DNA of 55,076 bases from JAHHUA01 sp036635475 (GTDB lineage Bacteria > Bacillota > Clostridia > Oscillospirales > Ruminococcaceae), in assembly GCA_036635475.1 (NCBI GenBank), contig JAVWQH010000010.1, forward strand, positions 1 to 55,076. The letters are read 5' to 3'. A model generated the notes under the pieces. It ran no database searches, was not told where the DNA came from, and was given only the letters and a program-made list of their open reading frames with translations. A program made the position numbers and the translations under genes. Below, piece by piece: positions 23,694-32,579 of this stretch (positions are counted from its first letter, which is position 1; each line of letters begins with the position of its first letter).

Positions 23694-24089
23694 TTATTTC
23701 TTATCGGTTTCCCGACAGTTTTTACATTTACCTATGAAATAGAGTTCATAGTTTTCCACAAGATGTTGACTTTGTTCTTGAGCTTTTTCAATAATCTGCG
23801 TGTCAATAGTATAGTCAATGTCGAACATTTTATCACAAACTTTGCAGTATAAATGATAATGTTTATCCGTTCTTGCGTCATAGTGGTCACAGCCGCATTG
23901 TGTTGATATTCTGATAACATCGCCTTTTTCCTCAAGTTGCCTCAGATTGCGATAGACAGTTGCAAGGCTTAGTTGAGGATTAGTTGGCTTTAATTTGTTA
24001 TAAATAGCGTCGGCTGTTGGGTGGTCTTTGTCATTTAAAATAGTATTAAAAATCAACTCACGTTGAGCCGAAAATCTGAGTGGTTGCAT
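23694..24089 (-). CDS. perR: Fur-family peroxide repressor (PerR-type)
   Basis: This 131-residue Fur-family repressor has an N-terminal winged helix (RFSAQRELIFNTIL, SLATVYRNLRQLEEKGDV), regulatory metal ligands His/Asp in CGCDHYDARTDKHYHLYC, and zinc Cys pairs (CKVC, CKNC). The Asp in HYDAR fits PerR, which uses Asp104-type ligands; Fur proper usually has Glu. With rubrerythrin downstream, PerR is favoured. A Fur/PerR-box palindrome lies in its leader, so it probably represses itself. Confidence 0.88.
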   Translation of the reverse strand: MQPLRFSAQRELIFNTILNDKDHPTADAIYNKLKPTNPQLSLATVYRNLRQLEEKGDVIRISTQCGCDHYDARTDKHYHLYCKVCDKMFDIDYTIDTQIIEKAQEQSQHLVENYELYFIGKCKNCRETDKK

Positions 24090-24109
24090 TTTTACACCTC
24101 ATTTATAAA

Positions 24110-24124
24110 TGATAATAATTATCA
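24110..24124. promoter_or_regulatory. PerR/Fur box
   Basis: TGATAATAATTATCA is a perfect 7-1-7 inverted repeat of Fur-family type. It sits just downstream of the -10 element and upstream of the perR ribosome site. Confidence 0.85.
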
Positions 24125-24133
24125 CTTGCATTT

Positions 24134-24161
24134 ATTATAGCATATAAAATAAATTTGTCAA
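24134..24161 (-). promoter_or_regulatory. Promoter of perR-rbr
   Basis: TTGACA (24161-24156) and TATAAT (24139-24134) with a 16-base spacer, both consensus. Confidence 0.85.
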
Positions 24162-24237
24162 CTATTATATTTGAAATTTTGTAAATATATTGTATAATGT
24201 AAACATAGAATAAAAATTGAAGAGAAAGAGTGGGAAA

Positions 24238-25242
24238 ATGATTAAAAAAATAATGAAAATCACTTCATTGCTAATGGCGATATTGATTTTTTCAAGCTGT
24301 GGCAATCCAAGTGCGAACACTCTCTCCGCCGCTCAAAAAGCAATAAAAATTTCTTGTGTTGAACCTGATGATGGACAAACAATCTCAGCACTTGAAATAT
24401 TCAAAGAAAAAATACAATATTATTCATCGGATATGGTGGCAGAATATGACATCTCCCCTCACCCGATTTTTGATGTTATCAATGGTGATGCACAAATGGC
24501 GATTGTGGAAACAAAAGATTTAGGCGAATATGGGCGAGATTTTCAAATGCTGTCCTCGCCGTTTTTCTTTGATAGTGCCTTGCAATCCACGATGACCACC
24601 AATTCAAATGACTTCAAAGATATCTTTGACCAATATTTCATAGACAAAACAAGCTGCAAATATTTAAGTTCAGTTTATCTTTCCTCGGAAGTAATTGCAT
24701 CAAACAGTGAATATTTAAGTTCAGTTGGCGATTTTGACAAAAAGGCTGTTGCAATAAAAAAATCTGATGGGTTTGCAAAAGATATTTTTTCTCGTTTTAA
24801 TGGGGAAATAACTGAAGTAGACGACAAAAAATATTTTGAATATGTGAACTCTCAAGATATGGTTATATTTAATTTTAATCTTAGTCAACCTGAAAGTCTG
24901 GATATAAAAGCTTCAAAAAGTTCAATATATGTTGTGGATAAACCGCTTTATGTCAATGCTCAATGGGTTTTAATCAACAATGAATATTGGGAGGGATTGA
25001 GCCAAAAATCAAAGGATAATCTTTTACAAGCACTTTCATATTTCAATGCAGCTTGCGAAGAACCTCGATTAGCTGAACAAGATGAACTGTTTTACACCTA
25101 TGCTCACAATAAAACAAATTTAGTTAAAACAAGCGGAAATTCAATCAGGTCAGACGTTCAGTCCTACATTAAATTTTCTGAGGAATACGGGAAAAAGTGG
25201 GATATGACAAAATATAACGATACAATTTTAATTATTAAATAA
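24238..25242 (+). CDS. TRAP-type (DctP-like) solute-binding lipoprotein
   Basis: This 334-residue precursor has a lipoprotein signal (MIKKIMKITSLLMAILIFSSC) and a DctP/TAXI-like periplasmic-binding fold: PIFDVINGDAQMAIVE, DFQMLSSPFFFDS and a C-terminal QWVLINNEYWEGLSQKSKDNL helix. The ATG at 24238 was chosen because the signal peptide begins there; a TTG at 24217 would add seven residues. TRAP permease genes (DctQ/DctM) are absent. Two ThrE-type exporter genes follow 15 bases later, an odd pairing. Confidence 0.8.
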   Translation: MIKKIMKITSLLMAILIFSSCGNPSANTLSAAQKAIKISCVEPDDGQTISALEIFKEKIQYYSSDMVAEYDISPHPIFDVINGDAQMAIVETKDLGEYGRDFQMLSSPFFFDSALQSTMTTNSNDFKDIFDQYFIDKTSCKYLSSVYLSSEVIASNSEYLSSVGDFDKKAVAIKKSDGFAKDIFSRFNGEITEVDDKKYFEYVNSQDMVIFNFNLSQPESLDIKASKSSIYVVDKPLYVNAQWVLINNEYWEGLSQKSKDNLLQALSYFNAACEEPRLAEQDELFYTYAHNKTNLVKTSGNSIRSDVQSYIKFSEEYGKKWDMTKYNDTILIIK

Positions 25243-25257
25243 AAGGAGGGACAGCAG

Positions 25258-26037
25258 GTGACCAACAAGGAAATTTTTGATTTAGTAGCGGATTTCGGAG
25301 TGACAATGTTAGCAAACGGCGGAGAGCTTTCACGTGCAAAAGTTACAATGGAAAAAATTGCAGAAATTTATCAAATAAGGGAATTTTCCGTTTATATTAT
25401 TGCCAATGGAATATTTGTGACAGGAGTTATGGGAGATGGTTCATCTTTTTCCACAAAAGTTATCAATGTTCCAATTTCGCCAACTCATCTTGACAGGGTT
25501 GACGAAGTGAACAAGCTTTCTCGAGATATTTCCACCAATAATGTTACCCCCGAAGAGGCAAAAAGAAGGCTTGAAATTATAAAAACAACCAATCTTTATA
25601 ATTTCACAACAGTCACACTTGCCACAGGACTTGGCTGTATGGCATTCTGTTATCTTTTTAAAGGCACATTTTACGATTGTTTTGTTGTGTTTTTTGTTGG
25701 GGCATTGCTCAATATTTTCAGCACTTTCATCTCAAAAAATCCTTTGTTGCCCAAAATACTGAAAAATCTTTTTGCCAGTGCATTCATAACGCTTTTGTGT
25801 TGTTTTGCAAGATTTTTAGGCTTGGGAAATTCTGTTGGAAGTATGATAATCGGCTGTATAATGCCACTTGTACCAGGAATACCCCTCACAAATTCCATTC
25901 GGCATTTCTTTGACGATGACTATTTGTCGGGCGTAATACGTCTTGCTGATGCACTTATTACTGCACTTTCTGTTGCAGTTGGCGTTGGAATTGTTATACT
26001 TATGTGGAATTCCTTAGTTGGAGGTATGATACTATGA
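25258..26037 (+). CDS. Threonine/serine exporter, N-terminal half (ThrE family)
   Basis: This 259-residue protein has an N-terminal soluble domain (about 1-115) with MLANGGELSRAK and a helical membrane domain (about 120-255) of five helices including MPLVPGIPLTNSIR, the DUF1212 pattern of ThrE. In some Clostridia ThrE is split into two genes and the second follows here with a 4-base overlap. The start is GTG after AAAGGAGGG. The substrate may be Thr/Ser, or another small molecule. Confidence 0.88.
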   Translation: MTNKEIFDLVADFGVTMLANGGELSRAKVTMEKIAEIYQIREFSVYIIANGIFVTGVMGDGSSFSTKVINVPISPTHLDRVDEVNKLSRDISTNNVTPEEAKRRLEIIKTTNLYNFTTVTLATGLGCMAFCYLFKGTFYDCFVVFFVGALLNIFSTFISKNPLLPKILKNLFASAFITLLCCFARFLGLGNSVGSMIIGCIMPLVPGIPLTNSIRHFFDDDYLSGVIRLADALITALSVAVGVGIVILMWNSLVGGMIL

Positions 26038-26489
26038 TTTTAGAATTATTTTTTGCATTTGTTGGTACAGTTTGTTTTTCAATAATCTTCAGTGTATCAA
26101 AAAAGCACGTTCTGTATTGTGGTTTAACAGGAGCATTTGGTTGGCTTGTTTATCTTATTTCAATGCACTTTTTGGATTCCCAATTAATCAGTACATTTAT
26201 TTCTTGTTTTGCACTGACAACAATGGCAAGGTACTTATCGGTTATAAGAAAAGCGCCCACAACCCTGTTTTTATTAAGCGGAATTTTCGTTTTAGTTCCC
26301 GGTGCAGGAATGTATTACACAACATTTAATCTGTTTATGAACAGACCTGACGAAGCTATGTACAACGGGGATTTAACAGCAAAAATCGCTCTTGCAATAT
26401 CTTTTGGAATACTTTGCAGTTACATTCTTCCCCCGCAAATTTTCGGTTGGGGCAAAAAGCAAGAAGAAATTCCCAAAGCAACAAAATAA
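26034..26489 (+). CDS. Threonine/serine exporter, C-terminal half (ThrE family)
   Basis: This 151-residue membrane protein has about five helices and the DUF3815 motif VPGAGMYYTTFNL. Its ATG overlaps the previous stop (ATGA), so it is co-translated with its partner. Together the two halves make a complete ThrE-like carrier. Confidence 0.88.
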   Translation: MILELFFAFVGTVCFSIIFSVSKKHVLYCGLTGAFGWLVYLISMHFLDSQLISTFISCFALTTMARYLSVIRKAPTTLFLLSGIFVLVPGAGMYYTTFNLFMNRPDEAMYNGDLTAKIALAISFGILCSYILPPQIFGWGKKQEEIPKATK

Positions 26490-26644
26490 AGCAGCTATTT
26501 TAAAAAAGCGAATGTACCAAAGGGATTATATATTAAATAAAACGATGAATACTCTGGTTATATTAAATTAAAAATCTGGGCAAAACTTATAGCATCAAAG
26601 AGAGTTTCAGCCGTTTTGGAACAGTGGATATTTTGTTAAAATTA

Positions 26645-26687
26645 AGACACCGCACTAACTTTTGATAGTTAATGCGGTGTTTTTGTT
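26645..26687. terminator. Bidirectional terminator
   Basis: Stem ACACCGCA...TGCGGTGT with an inner AACT/AGTT pair, followed by TTTTTGTTG. Serves the exporter and the convergent carboxypeptidase. The 26490-26644 gap has nothing else recognisable. Confidence 0.8.
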
Positions 26688-26697
26688 GTTTTGTATT

Positions 26698-28245
26698 TTA
26701 TTTATTCCTTGGAATATTACGGCGGTTAATTTGACTTTGTTGTTTTGCGTTTGACGATTGTGGCGGATTATTTTGAATTGGCTGACGGTTTGGAACGTTT
26801 TGTCTTGTTTGAGGAGGTTGTTTTATAGGTGTGTTTCGCCTTGATATTGGGTTTTGATTTTGGGGAAGTTTTGGACTCATTCTGCCATTATTGCTCATAG
26901 ATTTTGCCTTAGCTATTTGTGCTTGTCTTTTCTTTGCAATTCTTCTCTTGCGTTTTCGGCGGCGATAAATAATAAGATATTTTCGTATAAGTACAAAAAC
27001 TAAAATTATAATTAATGCAAGAAAAGTTATACCAAAAGCAATACCGATTACTTTTCCGCTTTCAATAGTCACCCATAAAATTTGATTTTTCAGCGGTTTA
27101 ATGGCAGCAGTTGCCATGAGAGGAACGAATGTTGTTTTAAGTTTAAGAGAAATCGGGGTGCAATACATAACGTCTTTTGCATATTCAGGAAGAACAACGT
27201 CAACTTTAAGAGCAGTTGAGTTTTCTTGTGTTTGGTCAATTGAGGTGATATCAGGCATAATATATGTAATATCATCAGCATTTATTACTTTGTGTATAAG
27301 AAATTTCACTGTTGAGGGCAAAAAGATATCATATTCCCCCACTTTATTAACGCCATTCATAGCGGCAACAGTTTTCGTTGGAAGTATCTGAGGAGAAATA
27401 GTTTGCTCCACAAATTCATTAAAGCCATAATCAAACAAAGCTTTTGTGTCATCATATTTGTCGCCTTTAGGTTTGCTGTCCATAACAACAACAATTAATG
27501 TTCGGTTATTTCTTTGTGCAACAGTTACTTTTGTATTTTGTGATTCATCTGTCCACCCCAGTTTTCCGCCCAAAATGCCTTGATAAAAAATTGGACTATT
27601 GGGTTTTAACATTTCATCTTGACAGGCAAAATGGCGAGTAGGTTTTTTGTTATTTTCGGGCATTTCGTATGTTGTCTGTTTGATAATTTCACAAAACTTT
27701 GGACTTTTGAGAGCTTCTTTAGTCATCAAAGCCATATCGTGAGCAGATGTGTAATGTTCGGGTTGGGGCAAGCCATTTGTATTGGAAAAATTGGTGTTTG
27801 TAGCGCCGCAACTTTTGGCAAAAGTGTTCATTTGTTTAACAAATTCCTCGGCAGAACTGATATGTCTTGCAATAACATTACAAGCATCATTTGCCGACAT
27901 CAACATTGCCGCATATTGCATATCTTTTAATGTGACTTGTTCGCCTTCCACCAATGCTATATGTGCCAAAGTTTGGTCATACAAACAATCGGCTTCATCA
28001 ATGGTTATAACATCATTTTCATCTGTATCTAGAGTTGAAAGATAAAGGGTTACGAGCTTGGTTATACTTGCTGGAAACTTGACTTTATCCATTTGTTTTT
28101 CATATAAAATTTGTCCTGTTTTTGCGTCCATTAAAATTGCAGTATCGGATTTAATAGTGGGTGTTTGAACAGCAAAAGAAACAGAATTAAAAAAAGACAT
28201 AGTAATAATTAATGACAGAATAAAACAAGATATTTTCTTTATCAA
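26698..28245 (-). CDS. D-alanyl-D-alanine carboxypeptidase (peptidase S11)
   Basis: This 515-residue enzyme trims D-Ala from peptidoglycan stems. A TTG at 28245 after AAAGGAG starts a signal peptide. Catalytic motifs are S-x-x-K in FPASITK, SAN in LMSANDACNV, and KLGWTD in place of the usual KTG. After the catalytic domain and a beta domain there is a membrane helix (about 395-425) and an unusual C-terminal tail of about 90 residues, first Arg/Lys-rich, then Pro/Gln/Asn-rich, probably cytoplasmic. DacF-like, perhaps for sporulation. Confidence 0.88.
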   Translation of the reverse strand: MIKKISCFILSLIITMSFFNSVSFAVQTPTIKSDTAILMDAKTGQILYEKQMDKVKFPASITKLVTLYLSTLDTDENDVITIDEADCLYDQTLAHIALVEGEQVTLKDMQYAAMLMSANDACNVIARHISSAEEFVKQMNTFAKSCGATNTNFSNTNGLPQPEHYTSAHDMALMTKEALKSPKFCEIIKQTTYEMPENNKKPTRHFACQDEMLKPNSPIFYQGILGGKLGWTDESQNTKVTVAQRNNRTLIVVVMDSKPKGDKYDDTKALFDYGFNEFVEQTISPQILPTKTVAAMNGVNKVGEYDIFLPSTVKFLIHKVINADDITYIMPDITSIDQTQENSTALKVDVVLPEYAKDVMYCTPISLKLKTTFVPLMATAAIKPLKNQILWVTIESGKVIGIAFGITFLALIIILVFVLIRKYLIIYRRRKRKRRIAKKRQAQIAKAKSMSNNGRMSPKLPQNQNPISRRNTPIKQPPQTRQNVPNRQPIQNNPPQSSNAKQQSQINRRNIPRNK

Positions 28246-28416
28246 AATTTTTGCTCCTTTAATGTTAGAATAATGGTATAATAAATGCTTTTGTATCAGT
28301 GAAATAATTAAAAGCAAAGTTTTTGGTATTTTTAAAATAATAACGTGAAGTGACAATAATTACAACCCAATTTTGATATAAATATAGTAAGAATAAAAAA
28401 TGGGCGGTGAAAAAAA

Positions 28417-29574
28417 TTGAGGTCAAATACATTTTTAGTTTTAGCGTTTATGGTAATCGTTTTAATTATACCTCTAACTGCGGTTTCACGCAACGGTAAT
28501 TGTTTCAAAGTTAGTGCAATTGAGAAAGTTTTTGAAAAAAAGCAGGAAATTTCAAGTTCTGCGGAAGAAAAACCGAAAAATTCAAGTTCAATGGAAGAAA
28601 AACCAAAAATAGTTATGACAGATGATGTTGAAGAAAGCTCATCACAGGCAACAATTGAAGAGGCGGAACAATCTTCAAAAGAGGATATCCCAACATATTT
28701 ACCCGAAATCTACAACACAAAGGAATTTGAAATTTTGGATTTAACCACAGGCAAGATAAATAAAGTTAAAATAAGGGATTATGTAATCGGTGCAGTAGCC
28801 TCGGAAATGCCGCCGAGTTTTGGAGTTGAAGCGCTGAAATCTCAAGCAATAGCCTCACATTCCTTAGCTTTACGCAACAGAATTGACCATATGAAAAATC
28901 CTGCCTCGGAATTAAATGGTGCTGATTTTTCGGCTGACCCATCAAAACGAAGAGGTTATGTGACAAAAGATGAGGCTAAAAAAATGTACGGCGACAAATT
29001 CGAGGTTTACTGGGGAAAAATTGAATCAGCTTGTGACGAGGTTTTGGACGAGGTTTTGGTATATGATGACCGCCCAATTCTTGCCGCTTACCACTCAATG
29101 TCTGGCGGAATGACAGAATCTGCGGAAAATGTTTGGGTGGGAAGTGCGGACTATCTTGTTCCTGTGGAAAGCAAAGGAGATATTCTTGCACCTGATTTTG
29201 AAACAGAAGTTGAAATTTCAGCAGTAGAATTAAAAAAACTTTTGCAAAACACATATGATGACATAAATTTAAGCGAAAATCCCGCACAATGGATTAATAT
29301 TATAAATCGTTCAGAGGGTGGATATGTGCTTTTGGTTGACATAGGGGATTTAAGCCTTTGTGGCAGAGATATTCGTCAATTACTGGGACTTCGCTCAACT
29401 AAATTTGAAGTTGATTTTGTTGGCGATAGGTTTAAATTCACAGTTTGCGGTTATGGGCATGGAGTTGGATTAAGCCAATATGGTGCAGATTATATGGCAA
29501 GGCAAGGTTCGAGTTATGTGGAAATTCTTGAGCATTATTATAAAGGAGCAGTTTTAACAAAAATTGATGTTTAA
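28417..29574 (+). CDS. SpoIID/LytB-domain protein
   Basis: The 385-residue protein has a signal/anchor helix (1-25), a Glu/Ser-rich linker (about 38-90), and the SpoIID lytic transglycosylase fold: LKSQAIASHSLALRNR, Tyr/Ser-rich TESAENVWVGSADYL, and CGYGHGVGLSQYGADYMARQG at the end. SpoIID degrades peptidoglycan during forespore engulfment. The start is TTG after GGGCGGTG. A perfect 13-base hairpin follows the gene. It is oppositely directed to the carboxypeptidase, with a shared 170-base promoter region. Confidence 0.9.
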   Translation: MRSNTFLVLAFMVIVLIIPLTAVSRNGNCFKVSAIEKVFEKKQEISSSAEEKPKNSSSMEEKPKIVMTDDVEESSSQATIEEAEQSSKEDIPTYLPEIYNTKEFEILDLTTGKINKVKIRDYVIGAVASEMPPSFGVEALKSQAIASHSLALRNRIDHMKNPASELNGADFSADPSKRRGYVTKDEAKKMYGDKFEVYWGKIESACDEVLDEVLVYDDRPILAAYHSMSGGMTESAENVWVGSADYLVPVESKGDILAPDFETEVEISAVELKKLLQNTYDDINLSENPAQWINIINRSEGGYVLLVDIGDLSLCGRDIRQLLGLRSTKFEVDFVGDRFKFTVCGYGHGVGLSQYGADYMARQGSSYVEILEHYYKGAVLTKIDV

Positions 29575-29592
29575 CTGAATTTTTTAAATTAT

Positions 29593-29640
29593 GGCATTGA
29601 AATTGAGGAATTTATTGAAAAATAATGCAATTTCAATGCC
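29593..29640 (+). terminator. Hairpin after SpoIID-like gene
   Basis: A perfect 13-base inverted repeat (GGCATTGAAATTG / CAATTTCAATGCC) lies 19 bases after the stop. The T-run after it is poor (GTTTCTATT), so it may be a weak terminator. Confidence 0.6.
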
Positions 29641-29698
29641 GTTTCTATTGACATATTTAGCCTTTTGTGATAATTTTATAAGTGGATTAAAAATATAG

Positions 29699-29775
29699 CG
29701 AGATGTGGCTCAGTTTGGTAGAGCGCTGCGTTCGGGACGCAGAGGCCGCAAGTTCGAATCTTGTCATCTCGACCA
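29699..29775 (+). tRNA. tRNA-Pro (CGG)
   Basis: CGAGATG pairs with CATCTCG, the D-loop GCTCAGTTTGGTAGAGC, anticodon arm CTGCG-TTCGGGA-CGCAG (anticodon CGG), T-arm CAAGTTCGAATCTTG and encoded CCA form a complete cloverleaf of 77 bases. G37 is typical for tRNA-Pro. It reads CCG codons. Confidence 0.95.
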
Positions 29776-29777
29776 GA

Positions 29778-29814
29778 GAAATATGCAGGGGAGTGGCTCT
29801 GCTCCTCCCGATAG
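29778..29814. repeat. REP-like repeat, copy 1
   Basis: The core CTCTGCTCCTCCCGATAG and the stem bases GGGGAG/CTCCCC-like pairing match the copy at 30038-30074 with two mismatches over 37 bases. It lies between tRNA-Pro and the RAYT gene. Confidence 0.8.
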
Positions 29815-29856
29815 CCAGCAAATCTAATTGTAGATTTATGCAATAAACGATTTTTC

Positions 29857-29889
29857 ATTTCATTGAAAAAACATAAATTTCAATGAAAT
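29857..29889. repeat. 12-base hairpin before RAYT gene
   Basis: ATTTCATTGAAA and TTTCAATGAAAT form a perfect stem with a nine-base loop. It stands 40 bases before the transposase start and may be a transcriptional or transposition-related structure. A smaller hairpin, AAATCTA/TAGATTT, is just upstream. Confidence 0.55.
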
Positions 29890-29929
29890 AATATATCATT
29901 TCATTATTTTTCATATAGTCGGTGATAAT

Positions 29930-30409
29930 TTGGAATTGCCCAAACGCAAACAGATACGATTACAGGGTTATGATTATTCATCAAATGGTGCATATTTTGT
30001 GACAATATGTACAAATAATCGGCAGGAATTATTGTGTGAAATATGTAGGGGAGGGGCTCTGCTCCTCCCGATAGGAACAATATGCGAAAACGAAATATCC
30101 CAATTGCAAAAACGATATATGATAAAAATTGATAAATATGTGATAATGCCAAACCATATACATATGGTTATTGTAATTGACGAGGAACGGGCGGAGCAAA
30201 GCCCCTCCCCTACAATTTCGGATATTATTTGCACATTCAAATCGTTAACCACGAAATTATCTAATGCAAATGATAATATAACAGGTCGTAAAATTTGGCA
30301 ACGGTCATTTCACGATCACATTATCAGAAATGAAAATGAATATCAAAAAATATGGCAATACATTGATACAAACCCGCAAAAATGGGAAGATGATTGTTTT
30401 CACACATAA
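29930..30409 (+). CDS. REP-associated tyrosine transposase (RAYT, IS200-like)
   Basis: This 159-residue Y1 transposase-like protein has the HUH motif (MPNHIHMVI, His 76 and 78) and a C-terminal Tyr-bearing helix (Y138/Y144 in NENEYQKIWQYIDTNP), typical of TnpA-REP. RAYTs are domesticated enzymes that mobilise REP hairpins. Residues about 37-50 and 86-98 are encoded by REP copies lying in the frame itself. Start TTG at 29930 has only a weak GGTGAT site. It is the sole transposase-like gene in the window. Confidence 0.88.
   Translation: MELPKRKQIRLQGYDYSSNGAYFVTICTNNRQELLCEICRGGALLLPIGTICENEISQLQKRYMIKIDKYVIMPNHIHMVIVIDEERAEQSPSPTISDIICTFKSLTTKLSNANDNITGRKIWQRSFHDHIIRNENEYQKIWQYIDTNPQKWEDDCFHT
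30038..30074. repeat. REP-like repeat, copy 2, within RAYT gene
   Basis: It matches copy 1 with two mismatches and encodes about residues 37-49 of the transposase. The core is GGGGAGGGGCTCTGCTCCTC. Confidence 0.85.
30189..30218. repeat. REP-like repeat, copy 3, inverted, within RAYT gene
   Basis: The reverse complement, TAGGGGAGGGGCTTTGCTCC..., matches copies 1 and 2. Copies 2 and 3 face each other as a REP pair inside the coding frame. Confidence 0.8.
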
Positions 30410-30461
30410 AAATATGATATAATGTGTCAAAGATAATTTATATAATTGGAGGGGAAGTATT

Positions 30462-31028
30462 TTGTATTATCATGCTTCGCAAGTTGGAGGGTTAAAAGAA
30501 TTATTTCCCCATATATCTAATCACGAAAAGCCGCTTGTTTACCTTTCTTTTAAACGAGAAAATGTGTTAGTCTATTTGAGCAATGCTGTAGAAAAGCATT
30601 GTAAAGAAATTGGATTTAAGCATTCAGGCTATTATAAAAAATGGGGAAGTTATGGCTTTCAAAAGGGGATTCTATGTTTAGATGAATATTACCCGAATGC
30701 AACAATTGACACATATAAGGGCGTTTCCGGATATATTTATTCATCAAACAATGTTAATTCAATAGAAAAACTAAGCGATATTCCATTTGCTTTTACCACG
30801 ACAACCAATGTAAGTGTAGAATATTGTGAGTTTATACCCGATGCATATGATGCGATTATGCAAGCAGCAGAAGAAGGAAAAATTATTCTTAGAAAATATG
30901 AAGACAACAGTGAAAAAATGCTGGATTGGATTAAGACATCAATTAAAAATGAATATGATACTAATGAAAATCATCTGGAATATCAATCATTTATACGAGC
31001 AAAGTTTGATGATATATTGCATAGCTAA
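30462..31028 (+). CDS. Unknown 188-residue protein with His-containing N-terminal motif
   Basis: I do not recognise a named family. The N-terminus MYYHASQVGGLKELFPHISNHEKPLVYLSFKREN... (shown only in part) has the pattern H-x-S, a basic loop and Y-L-S that recalls ADP-ribosyltransferase-type or other small-toxin folds. No signal peptide or membrane helix. It starts at TTG after GGAGGGGAAG, 53 bases after the RAYT stop, and has its own terminator. An alternative is a housekeeping enzyme of unknown type. Confidence in the gene is good; the function is open. Confidence 0.65.
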   Translation: MYYHASQVGGLKELFPHISNHEKPLVYLSFKRENVLVYLSNAVEKHCKEIGFKHSGYYKKWGSYGFQKGILCLDEYYPNATIDTYKGVSGYIYSSNNVNSIEKLSDIPFAFTTTTNVSVEYCEFIPDAYDAIMQAAEEGKIILRKYEDNSEKMLDWIKTSIKNEYDTNENHLEYQSFIRAKFDDILHS

Positions 31029-31069
31029 TAAGCACAATCCCCTACATCTATTTTGACCAAACCTAACAG

Positions 31070-31119
31070 AACAGGCTGAAATTTTCAGAAATGAAGATTG
31101 TCGGCCTGTTATTTTATTT
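31070..31119 (+). terminator. Intrinsic terminator of the unknown gene
   Basis: Stem AACAGGC / GCCTGTT with a long loop (about 27 bases), then ATTTTATTT. The 31120-31352 gap has no further gene. Confidence 0.55.
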
Positions 31120-31352
31120 AGGCATACTAAATAATATTTAATATGCGAGAACAGAGAAAATAGGCTGCTATGGAAATTAAAAGTTATATGAGCCAAAATA
31201 AACATAATTTCCTCAATATATAATTAGACTAATCTAACATTATACAATAAAAAATGCAAAATAACCCTATAACACCTAATCTTTTCTATTGTTATTTTTT
31301 GATTAACGTGATAAAATGAAAGTTGACAGATTTAAGCTTGATGAGGGGTTAT

Positions 31353-32564
31353 ATGATGAAAAAGAACAAAATAAAATTGATGCCAAGAAATCCATACGAA
31401 ACCGCAAATATAGAACTTTGGCTTAAAAATATGGCATATGACGGGCTTCAACTTAAAAAATGCAATATATTCTTTGCTACATTCACCAAATCCGATAGTA
31501 AAGAAATTGATTATAAATTAATGCCTGTTACCGAAAATGACCAGCCTGTGCCGAACGATAGAATGATTGAACTTTGTAAAAACAACGATTTTGCATATGT
31601 TGCAACAATCAAAAATCTATTTCACATTTTCGCATCAACAGATGATGATTTAAGCCACGAAAATATAATTTTGCCATTGGAAGATTATGATTATTTGAAA
31701 AAGAATATCACCAAAGCAGGAATTTTTAATATTTGTATTTTTGCAGCACTTGTAGTTTTATTTTTCATAACACTTTTTGATAATGGTATGCAAACTTATC
31801 AAATTATTAAGTATGATAGTTTATACAAAATGTCACTTAGTATAGGACTTATTATACTCACAGTATTTTATTTTATACGTTTAAAAAAGGCGAAAATGTC
31901 TATTTCATCAATTCAAAAAGCAGATGATTATGGAAAAGAAAAAAAAGAAAGTGAAATTTCACGAGGTCCTCATTTAATGATGAGTATTGCCAGCATTTTT
32001 ATAATAGGAGTGTTGATTCTCTTGCCGATTAAACATTCAAACGAATGTTGGCATAGAAACTTTGAAAATATCGGAACAACAATGCCCTATCTGTTGCTGA
32101 ATATGGTTGAACAAAACGAAAGTTACCACAGATATAATCCTGTTGAAATAGGAGATGGCATAGTTCGCAAAACCAACAGTGCAAAGCGTGATTGGTCACC
32201 TTTAGCTCCAATGCAATATGAAATAACGCAAATGGGAAAAGTTGATGGCGAGGTTTTTGATGGCACAGATATCGAGTATATCCCAACATCAAATATCGAA
32301 TTTTTCAGAGTTTCTGCTAAGATGCTTACTAAACCAATAATGAATGATTTAATGAAAAAATATCTGTCAGAGAGTGATGAAAAAGAAGAAATACAATTAG
32401 ATGAAACACAATTTGAAGAGGCTCATCTCTATAAAATCGGAACTAGCGAACACTTTTTCGGCAGTTTTGACAACAATGTAATATACTTATCCTATACAGG
32501 CAACAAGTCAATTGTACCATTTATTAATGAAATATATGACAGCATTGTATACGTAGAGTATTAA
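31353..32564 (+). CDS. DUF2812-type membrane protein
   Basis: This 403-residue protein has an N-terminal soluble DUF2812-like domain (about 1-120; NPYETANIELWLKNMAYDGLQLKKCNIFFATF), two to three membrane helices (about 138-160, 170-190, 215-235) and an extracytoplasmic or cytoplasmic C-terminal domain of about 160 residues. In many Firmicutes such genes follow a PadR regulator; none is seen here. ATG at 31353 (or 31356) follows GAGGGG. Function unknown. Confidence 0.75.
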   Translation: MMKKNKIKLMPRNPYETANIELWLKNMAYDGLQLKKCNIFFATFTKSDSKEIDYKLMPVTENDQPVPNDRMIELCKNNDFAYVATIKNLFHIFASTDDDLSHENIILPLEDYDYLKKNITKAGIFNICIFAALVVLFFITLFDNGMQTYQIIKYDSLYKMSLSIGLIILTVFYFIRLKKAKMSISSIQKADDYGKEKKESEISRGPHLMMSIASIFIIGVLILLPIKHSNECWHRNFENIGTTMPYLLLNMVEQNESYHRYNPVEIGDGIVRKTNSAKRDWSPLAPMQYEITQMGKVDGEVFDGTDIEYIPTSNIEFFRVSAKMLTKPIMNDLMKKYLSESDEKEEIQLDETQFEEAHLYKIGTSEHFFGSFDNNVIYLSYTGNKSIVPFINEIYDSIVYVEY

Positions 32565-32579
32565 TTTTAAAACGGCACT

